Of a DNA stretch of 64,000 nucleotides, positions 58,631-64,000 are shown piece by piece. Below the pieces are notes generated by a model that saw nothing but the letters and a program-made list of their open reading frames with translations, did not search any database and was not told the origin of the DNA. Position numbers and translations under genes: made by a program. Source of the stretch: Akkermansia muciniphila (GTDB lineage Bacteria > Verrucomicrobiota > Verrucomicrobiia > Limisphaerales > BJHT01); the NCBI GenBank assembly GCA_945861535.1, contig CAMAUZ010000002.1:124001-188000 (forward strand), in the 5' to 3' direction. Each line of letters opens with the position of its first letter. The first letter of the stretch is position 1.

Positions 58631-59077
58631 TCATTTTTTTCCCCCGGCGGGTTTCAGCTTGGCTTCCAATGCCAGCACGGCCTCGCCCATTTGCTTCACG
58701 CCAGCCTCAGTGGTCTTCTGCGCCCGCGCGGCTCCCGACTTGTCAATCGCGGCGGCCAGCTTGGTGATTTCCTTGGCGCCGGCCTCGGCGGCGGACTTGT
58801 GCTCGGGCGCGACTTTGGCGGGCAGGGCTTTCACGAGGTCGCGGATGGCGAACGCGTGGTCGTGCGCCTCGCCCAGGTCCTTCCTGGCGACGGTGCTCAC
58901 GAGCCGCGTCTGCTGCTTGTGAATCTCCTGCCAGATACCCTCGACGGTGGCGGGGATCTTTATGAAGTGGCTGTGAGGTTCGCTCCCCTTTTCCTTCGCG
59001 GCTTGGGCGCAGGCGGGGATGGTGGTGAGCGCGACGACGGCGGTGAGGCCCAGCGCGATGAGGATGGTTCTGTTCAT
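58631..59077 (-). CDS. Exported helical protein of metal locus
   Basis: 148 residues from ATG 59077, overlapping the hupE-like stop. Signal peptide MNRTILIALGLTAVVALTT with cleavage near ACAQA. Mature part is helical and Lys/Ala-rich, with a SEPHSHFIKIPATVEGIWQE start and AHDHAFAIRDLVKALPAKV. His in HSH and HDH could bind metal. Similar exported helical proteins accompany metal transport genes in PVC bacteria; no specific function is known to me. Confidence 0.8.
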   Translation of the reverse strand: MNRTILIALGLTAVVALTTIPACAQAAKEKGSEPHSHFIKIPATVEGIWQEIHKQQTRLVSTVARKDLGEAHDHAFAIRDLVKALPAKVAPEHKSAAEAGAKEITKLAAAIDKSGAARAQKTTEAGVKQMGEAVLALEAKLKPAGGKK

Positions 59078-59898
59078 GGTTGTTTTTGTTTGTTTGGTTG
59101 TGGTTCTGATTGGTTTTGAGGCGAAATCTCGGCGGTCGCGCCTGGTTGCGGCTCCGGGTCGCGCGAGCGGTTCATGTCCTGGTGAAGGTGGTAGTGCTCG
59201 TCCTTGTTGAGCGGAAAATCGTCGGCGAACTGCGTGTGCTGATAGCCGTGCAATTGCAGGAGCAGCAGGAGAACCCCCGCGAACAGCAGCGCGACGTTGG
59301 CAACCTTGCTGAATTTCTGGAACGAACTGGTCTTGCGCCAGCTCGACAAGACCACCCACATGGCCGTCAACGCGAGGATCTGGCCGACTTCGACGCCGAC
59401 ATTGAAGGACAGGATACGCAGTACGAGGCCATCGTGCCCGAGCGGAAGCTGTTGCAGCCGGGTCGAGAGGCCGAAGCCGTGAATCAACCCGAACAGCCCG
59501 ACGGCCCCGAGCAAGTTGGGCGGCTCGACGCCAATGTGCTTTCTAAACCCGTCGAGATTATCGAACGCCTTGTAGCAGACGGTCAGGGCGATCACGGCGT
59601 CGATCAGATAGAAGTTGGCCTTGAGGTGCAGCAGCGTGGCGAAGACCAGCGTGAGGCAGTGCCCGAGCGTGAAGGCGGTGATGAACTTCACGATGTCGCC
59701 GAAGCGGGTCAGGAAAAACATCACGCCGAACAGAAACAGCAGGTGGTCGTAGCCCGTGAGCATGTGGCTGGCCCCGAGCTTGAGGTATTCGAGGTTGCCG
59801 CCAGCGAGTATTCCCCGCTGATCGGCGTCGGAGATGCCGTGCGCCGAGGCGGTCAAAGCGAGCAGCAGGTTGGCGAGAAGGAAGGCAACAAACTTCAT
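59074..59898 (-). CDS. HupE/UreJ-like metal permease
   Basis: 274 residues. Signal or first helix FVAFLLANLLLALTASAHGI with His directly after, then GASHMLTGYDHLLFLFGVMF (HxxxGxDH motif), FTLGHCLTLV and GLIHGFGLSTRL, the signatures of HupE/UreJ nickel permeases. Five to six further helices. Hydrophilic C-terminus with DEHYHLHQDMNRSRD, possibly metal-binding. Stop and start overlap with the next gene. Nickel is the best guess, cobalt possible. Confidence 0.88.
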   Translation of the reverse strand: MKFVAFLLANLLLALTASAHGISDADQRGILAGGNLEYLKLGASHMLTGYDHLLFLFGVMFFLTRFGDIVKFITAFTLGHCLTLVFATLLHLKANFYLIDAVIALTVCYKAFDNLDGFRKHIGVEPPNLLGAVGLFGLIHGFGLSTRLQQLPLGHDGLVLRILSFNVGVEVGQILALTAMWVVLSSWRKTSSFQKFSKVANVALLFAGVLLLLLQLHGYQHTQFADDFPLNKDEHYHLHQDMNRSRDPEPQPGATAEISPQNQSEPQPNKQKQP

Positions 59899-59934
59899 GG
59901 CGGATGGGTGGATTTTATGCGGACGCAGTTGGTT

Positions 59935-60081
59935 TTAGTCCTGCGCGGGCGGGACGACGCTGGGAGAGTTGAGGCTGTGGCGGGTGCGGAGGTGCAAATG
60001 TGGACCAATGCCGGCGGCGACTTCGGAATTGCGGCCGATGGCGAGCGCACCGCAGACGAAAAGGGAGAAATTTTTCTGCAT
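59935..60081 (-). CDS. Small ORF in metal locus
   Basis: 48 residues from ATG 60081 (MQKNFSLFVCGALAIG), with a short hydrophobic start and His-containing middle (GPHLHLRTRH). GC-rich third positions support this frame over an overlapping one. It lies between the His-rich protein and the hupE-like gene and could be a small exported peptide or a decayed gene. Uncertain. Confidence 0.35.
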   Translation of the reverse strand: MQKNFSLFVCGALAIGRNSEVAAGIGPHLHLRTRHSLNSPSVVPPAQD

Positions 60082-60215
60082 ATCAAAGTTCATAAGTTCA
60101 AAAGAATTCTGAGTTTGCCGGACAATGTGGGGACCGATCGGCCATCCCAAAAGACAGCCGCGTAAAGGAGAAGCCGACTGGTCTCACGAAGAGGCAGCCG
60201 GAAGGACGAAGGAAA

Positions 60216-60680
60216 TCAAACCACCAGAACGGTGGTACGGAGGGATAGCAGAAGTTCGGAGACCGGCGGCGGTCGCGCCGCGGCCACCGGAGGAATCGCG
60301 GGCCAGGTGGTCAACGTGCCGAGTTGCGCGGTCGGTGGGTAAAGCGTGTCGCCCGGGGTCGCGACCGGGAGGGCGGTGTTGCAGTGTTTCGTGGCCACCG
60401 GACTGGACAACTCGAAGCTAATGACATGGTCACTTTCGGGCGGAGAAGTTTCCGCCAAAGAAACCAGCACCTCTGCGGCCCAGCCATGCTGATGCTGGTG
60501 CGCGTCCTCGTCGTGGTGGGAAAGCACGACCTCCAAATGCCCCGGTGAGGCGCTCACGCTGACGGCATGGTCGCCATCCAGCCACGCGCTGGCCGTCAGG
60601 AGGGCGGGCAGCACAGCCGGGTTGCTCGCTGCGAACCCGAGCAGCAAGAGCACGGCGATCAATGGGCGGGCGCGCTTCAA
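60216..60680 (-). CDS. His-rich exported protein
   Basis: 154 residues. Signal peptide (KRARPLIAVLLLLGFAASNP). VVLSHHDEDAHQHQHGW is a metal-binding-type run; the rest contains SPPESDHVISFELSS and a single Cys. C-terminal hydrophobic LLLSLRTTVLVV. First gene of the minus-strand metal operon, so a periplasmic metal-binding or sensor role is likely. No named family recognised. Confidence 0.75.
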   Translation of the reverse strand: MKRARPLIAVLLLLGFAASNPAVLPALLTASAWLDGDHAVSVSASPGHLEVVLSHHDEDAHQHQHGWAAEVLVSLAETSPPESDHVISFELSSPVATKHCNTALPVATPGDTLYPPTAQLGTLTTWPAIPPVAAARPPPVSELLLSLRTTVLVV

Positions 60681-60747
60681 GTGGGTCGGGTGATAGTGCC
60701 TGGGCAGGTCGGTTGCAAGGGGGATGTTCTATCCGGCGTCTGATCGC

Positions 60748-61869
60748 TCATCGCGCGCGAACAAACACCTTCCCCGGGAGCTGCTTCGTCAGCCGTTTCA
60801 TCTCGAGGCTCAGCAACGCGACGGACACGGCGCTGCTCGGCAGGCCGCTGGCGCGGGTGATTTCGTCGATGGAAATTTCCTCGGCGGCGGGGATCGCGGC
60901 GTAAACTTTCTGTTCGTTCTCCGACAGGCTGGGCGCGGACGGAGCCGCTGTTTCGCCTACGCAGGGGGTTGCGGCGGCGGTGTGGTTGGCGGGCGGAAAC
61001 AGGTACTCGAATTCGCTCAGAATGTCCTCGGCGCTTTCACAGAGCTTGGCGCCTTTTTTGATCAGCTCGTGGCAGCCTTTGCTGCGCGGGGAATCAATGC
61101 GGCCGGGTACGGCGAACACCTGCCGCCCGTTTTCCACCGCCATGTTCGCCGTGATGAGCGCGCCGCTGGTGAGGTTGGCCTCGATGACCACGGTGCCCAG
61201 GGTCATGCCCGCGACGATGCGGTTGCGAATCGGGAAGCTCTGTTTGTCCGCCGGCCGGTTGAAGGGAAACTGCGTCATCACCGCGCCCGTGGCCGCGATG
61301 CGCTCGAACAGCTCGGCGTTCTCTGCCGGAAACACGAGATTTATCCCCGTACCGAGCACCGCGATCGTGCGGCCCTTGGCGGCCAGCGCGCCCAGATGCG
61401 CCGCGGTGTCGATGCCGCGCGCGCCGCCGCTGACGACGGTCACGCCGGCGTAGGCGAGCTGGTAGGCGAAGCGCCGCGCGGTCTCGATGCCGTAGCTCGT
61501 CACCTGGCGCGAACCGACCACGGCGACCGGATTTTTGTCGCGCGCACTGAGCGACCCGCGGACGTAGAGGACAATGGGCGGATCGTAAATCTGCCGGAGC
61601 AGCTCGGGATATTCCGCATCCTCGGCAATCACCACCGAACAGCCGTACTCGCGGATGCTCTGCAACTCGCCGCTGAGGTCCACCGAGTTTTCCCACCCGG
61701 CGATGCTGGCGGCGGTGTCTTCACCGATGCCGCGGACTTGCAGGAGATTGGCCTTGGAGGCGCGGAGAATGGACGGCGCGTCGCCGAAGTGTTCGAGCAA
61801 CTGCCGCACCCGCACCGGGCCGACGCCCTCGATCAGGTTCAGCGCGATGAAGGCTTCGCGGGAATCCAT
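60748..61869 (-). CDS. dprA: DNA processing protein DprA
   Basis: 373 residues from ATG 61869. An N-terminal helix-hairpin-helix part (FIALNLIEGVGPVRVRQLLE), the Rossmann-like DprA core with VAVVGSRQVTSYGIE, VVSGGARGIDTAAHLGAL, VLGTGINLVFPAEN and NRIVAGMTLGTVVIEA, and a C-terminal winged helix (EISIDEITRASGLPSSAVSV). DprA binds incoming single-stranded DNA during transformation and loads RecA. With comEC at 22472 it supports natural competence in this organism. A longer upstream extension of the frame is not conserved-looking. Confidence 0.96.
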   Translation of the reverse strand: MDSREAFIALNLIEGVGPVRVRQLLEHFGDAPSILRASKANLLQVRGIGEDTAASIAGWENSVDLSGELQSIREYGCSVVIAEDAEYPELLRQIYDPPIVLYVRGSLSARDKNPVAVVGSRQVTSYGIETARRFAYQLAYAGVTVVSGGARGIDTAAHLGALAAKGRTIAVLGTGINLVFPAENAELFERIAATGAVMTQFPFNRPADKQSFPIRNRIVAGMTLGTVVIEANLTSGALITANMAVENGRQVFAVPGRIDSPRSKGCHELIKKGAKLCESAEDILSEFEYLFPPANHTAAATPCVGETAAPSAPSLSENEQKVYAAIPAAEEISIDEITRASGLPSSAVSVALLSLEMKRLTKQLPGKVFVRAR

Positions 61870-61922
61870 GAACGAGGGCGCTGGGCGGGCGACGTGACTG
61901 AAACAACGGGGGCGCGCACGGG

Positions 61923-63233
61923 CTAAACCTTCGGCTCCCAGCCGGGGCGATACTCGCGGCCCCAGAGTTTTTCCGCGGCGGGATCGTTGCGGATGTGGCC
62001 GTTCTTCGGGTCGATGTCGAGCGTGCGGCCGGTGCGATAGGCGATGTTGCCGAGGTGGCACATCAGCGCGCCTTTCTGTACGTCGGCGATGTCCGAGTTG
62101 AGTTTTTTGTCCTCGCGAATCGCGTCGGCGAGATTTTGGAAATGCGGCACGTCGCTGGCCGGGGCGCTCTTCTTTTCTTTGTCGAGCGGTTTGCCGTTGA
62201 GGTCGTAGATCGTGTACTCGTTGCCACCGTTCATCGTCATCGACCCTTTGTCGCCGTAGAAGGACACAAATGGCAGCGTCTCGCCCTTGCGCGGGTTGCA
62301 ACTGCTGACATCCCACGACGCGCCGCAGTGGCCGAAGTCGAACACCGCCACGCCGGTGTCGGGCGTTTCCTGATCGTCGTCGTGATGATAGCGGCCGCCG
62401 ACAAAACTCACGCGGCGCGGGAAATCAACACCCAGCCCCCAGCGGCACACGTCGAGCGCGTGGATGCCGTTGTTGGCCAGCTCGCCGCCGCCGTAGTGCC
62501 AGTGCCAGTGCCAGTTGTAATGGAGGAGATTGTCCTTGAACGGCTGCTCCGGCGCCGGGCCTTGCCAGAGCGGCCAGTTCAACCACTCGGGCACCGGCGC
62601 GGGCTTGCCCTTGTTAATCGAGGGCCGTCCGCCGCTGTAATAGCTGCGCGAATACCGCACCGGCCCGATGTCCCCGGCGCGCAGGCGCTGGATGCCCTCG
62701 ATGACCAGCGGATAACTGCGGCGCTGGTTGCCCATCTGCACCTTGCGTTTGTATTTGATCGCCGCGGCCACGATCAGCTCGGTCTCGCGGCAGTTGTGGC
62801 TGCCGGGTTTTTCCACGTACACATGCTTGCCCGCCTGCATGGCGAGAATGGCGGCGGGCGTGTGCCAGAAGTTCGGCATCGCAATGGAGATCACATCGAC
62901 GCTCTTGTCGTCGAGGATGCGCCGGAAATCGTCCACGGCCTTCACCGCCGGCTGCTGGAGCTGCTTGCTGACGAGCGTGTCCGTGACCCGCTTGGCCCCG
63001 TTGGCCGCGCGCCGTGTGTCCACGTCGCACACGTAGCCGACCTCGACGCCCTTCACCGCCAGATGCCCCGCGACATGCGCCATGCCGCGCGACAATCCGA
63101 TGACGCCCGCGACGATGCGATTGCCCGGACTGTCCTGCCCGCGCACGGCGGGCAGGATGCTGAAGGTCGCCACGGCGGCGGAGGCGGACGCGGAGCGGGA
63201 GACGAATTGCCGGCGGTTGAGCGGGGTGTTCAT
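61923..63233 (-). CDS. Gfo/Idh/MocA oxidoreductase, Tat-exported
   Basis: 436 residues from ATG 63233. Tat leader NTPLNRRQFVSRSASASAAV. IVAGVIGLSRGMAHVAGHLA is the dinucleotide-binding fold, VYVEKPGSHN contains the EKP lysine motif, and GSHNCRETEL and WHWHWHYGGGELANNGIHALDV with the final histidine form the catalytic region of the C-terminal domain. Exported oxidoreductases of this family are a hallmark of Planctomycetes and Verrucomicrobia and carry their cofactor out folded. Substrate presumably a sugar or inositol. Confidence 0.94.
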   Translation of the reverse strand: MNTPLNRRQFVSRSASASAAVATFSILPAVRGQDSPGNRIVAGVIGLSRGMAHVAGHLAVKGVEVGYVCDVDTRRAANGAKRVTDTLVSKQLQQPAVKAVDDFRRILDDKSVDVISIAMPNFWHTPAAILAMQAGKHVYVEKPGSHNCRETELIVAAAIKYKRKVQMGNQRRSYPLVIEGIQRLRAGDIGPVRYSRSYYSGGRPSINKGKPAPVPEWLNWPLWQGPAPEQPFKDNLLHYNWHWHWHYGGGELANNGIHALDVCRWGLGVDFPRRVSFVGGRYHHDDDQETPDTGVAVFDFGHCGASWDVSSCNPRKGETLPFVSFYGDKGSMTMNGGNEYTIYDLNGKPLDKEKKSAPASDVPHFQNLADAIREDKKLNSDIADVQKGALMCHLGNIAYRTGRTLDIDPKNGHIRNDPAAEKLWGREYRPGWEPKV

Positions 63234-63322
63234 GAAGCGGTGCGGTGTTTTTTTGTGAAAATCGGGACGCACACTTTGGAACAAACGCGTGCGTACTAAA
63301 CAAGCGCAAACTGCGAAACGGC

Positions 63323-63355
63323 GAAGCTCAAAGGATAAAGTTTAAAGCTCAAGGG
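63323..63355. repeat. T-rich heptad repeat before Gfo/Idh/MocA gene
   Basis: Minus-strand CCCTTGAGCTTTAAAC-type heptads, reading towards the gene start 90 bases away. Related to 4563-4596 and 18825-18857. Confidence 0.8.
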
Positions 63356-63450
63356 AAGGGACAAGAACCAGGACTGCCGCGGCGGGATGGGTGCATCTCC
63401 GTTTCCTGCATGCCCTGTGGTTCCTATCCTCAGCCCAGCGGGCGAAAGAC

Positions 63451-63601
63451 AATAGCCCAGCACTTCAGTGCTGGGTCGGGGGCGGTAGCGAACCAAGTCC
63501 CGGAAGCAACGAAAGAAAGGGTGCGTCGTCGCGCTTCTTTGGTCCCTGCGGGACTTTCCGTTTCCCCGGCCGGCAACCCAGCACTGAAGTGCTGGGCTAT
63601 T
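63451..63601. repeat. CCCAGCACTGAAGTGCTGGG palindromic element
   Basis: Perfect 26-base arms at 63451-63476 and 63576-63601; each arm contains the palindrome CCCAGCACTTCAGTGCTGGG. The intervening 100 bases include CCCTGCGGGACTTTCC, and CCCTGCGGGACGGCC follows the element. It lies between the oxidoreductase and kinase-like genes. Confidence 0.92.
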
Positions 63602-63690
63602 TTCGGTCGTCCCTGCGGGACGGCCAAAACCGTGCCGCGTCGCTGCAAGAAACTGAGATGCGCCCCTAAGCCGTAACTACGACTTAGCGC

Positions 63691-63739
63691 GGCCCTCTCG
63701 CAGAAGGAGGTTAGAGTCTCGTCACCTCGACTCCTACAA
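63691..63739. repeat. TTGTAGGAG-type dispersed repeat
   Basis: Reverse strand reads TTGTAGGAGTCGAGGTGACG then AGACTCTAACCTCC, close to the copy at 20523. It overlaps the last codon and TAG stop (63734-63736) of the kinase-like gene. Confidence 0.88.
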
Positions 63740-64000
63740 GCCCGGGGTCGCGGGCGCGAGAATGCGCAACGCCCGCGGAAGCACCCGGCAACTGGCGGGA
63801 AGCTGTCCGACTGCGTCGCCCTCGATTTCGAGCGGCACCCGCTCTTCACTCGCCAACGTGAACGCAGCGCTTTGCCAATGGGAAAAGCCGGTCTGGCGTT
63901 CTAGCCGTCCCGTCGCAATGCCCCACACAAAGCGCAGCAGCGCCATCCAGGTAACGCGCTCGATCAGACACAGATCAAACCGTCCATCCTCCATGCGCGC
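63734..64000 (-). CDS. Diacylglycerol kinase-like (LCB5/YegS) protein, C-terminal part
   Basis: 89 residues visible; the gene continues beyond the right edge. MEDGRFDLCLIERVTWMALL, GIATGRLERQTG and PLEIEGDAVGQLPASCRVLP match the C-terminal domain of DAGK_cat/LCB5-type lipid kinases, where DGxLDLCLI and the final E/DG...P segment are conserved. The stop lies in a dispersed repeat, so the last residues (ATPGL) may be repeat-derived. The identification rests on the C-terminal domain only. Confidence 0.75.
   Translation of the reverse strand, partial: ARMEDGRFDLCLIERVTWMALLRFVWGIATGRLERQTGFSHWQSAAFTLASEERVPLEIEGDAVGQLPASCRVLPRALRILAPATPGL

Overview
The window is a GC-rich, gene-dense bacterial chromosome segment with no rRNA, tRNA, phage or CRISPR that I can recognise. 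The proteins point to the PVC superphylum, most likely Verrucomicrobiota. Pointers are a DUF1549/DUF1553-type protein followed by a Tat-exported DUF1501 protein, a PVC-type dehydrogenase with HEAT repeats and cytochrome c, Tat-signal Gfo/Idh/MocA proteins, PulG-like prepilins, a GxxExxY gene and many small toxin-antitoxin pairs. Shine-Dalgarno sequences are mostly weak or absent, so several starts are chosen by homology.

Layout. 0-16 kb (+): DUF1553 (cut by the window edge), DUF1501, a frameshifted GxxExxY gene between repeats, an MFS transporter, a 1742-residue ceramidase/LamG/dehydrogenase/HEAT/cytochrome c fusion, a CocE-type hydrolase and a double alpha/beta hydrolase: a polymer- or lipid-degrading, exported enzyme block. 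16-22 kb (-): housekeeping genes dnaN, iscS-like and trpS, then a small helical protein and an SDR. 22-27 kb (+): VanZ-like, ComEC and a secreted beta-helix protein. 28-36 kb (-): a polar amino acid ABC transporter and two paralogous YfhO-type membrane proteins. 36-39 kb (+): a methyltransferase-glycosyltransferase fusion, a VapBC-like pair and a second methyltransferase. 39-44.5 kb (+): a pilus or secretion locus with PilX-, PilV- and PilW-like proteins and a membrane-anchored zinc-finger protein. 44.7-57 kb: thymidine phosphorylase (-), a TIM-barrel epimerase, DUF433, MntA/HepT, RbsD/FucU, a Tat-exported protein, another VapBC pair, an aldo/keto reductase, a nucleotidyltransferase trio, a lone prepilin (-) and a Sel1-repeat protein. 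57-64 kb (-): a nickel/cobalt-type metal locus (NicO, HupE, His-rich secreted protein), dprA, a Gfo/Idh/MocA oxidoreductase and the end of a diacylglycerol-kinase-like gene.

The outstanding feature is the repeat content. More than twenty palindromic or heptad elements occur in 64 kb. They fall into families in which each arm of a long inverted repeat is itself a hairpin, and the inner hairpins show compensatory base changes between copies. Four of these elements lie inside reading frames without breaking them: one in the leader of the 1742-residue fusion and three in the second YfhO gene, whose paralogue lacks them. Elsewhere they supply the stop codon of a gene. This resembles Rickettsia palindromic elements combined with REPIN-like structure, and I regard it, with the GxxExxY cassette and its flanking repeats, as the best candidate for an undescribed system.

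Two genes (GxxExxY and the first PilX-like gene) appear frameshifted by one or two bases. This could be biological decay or assembly error.
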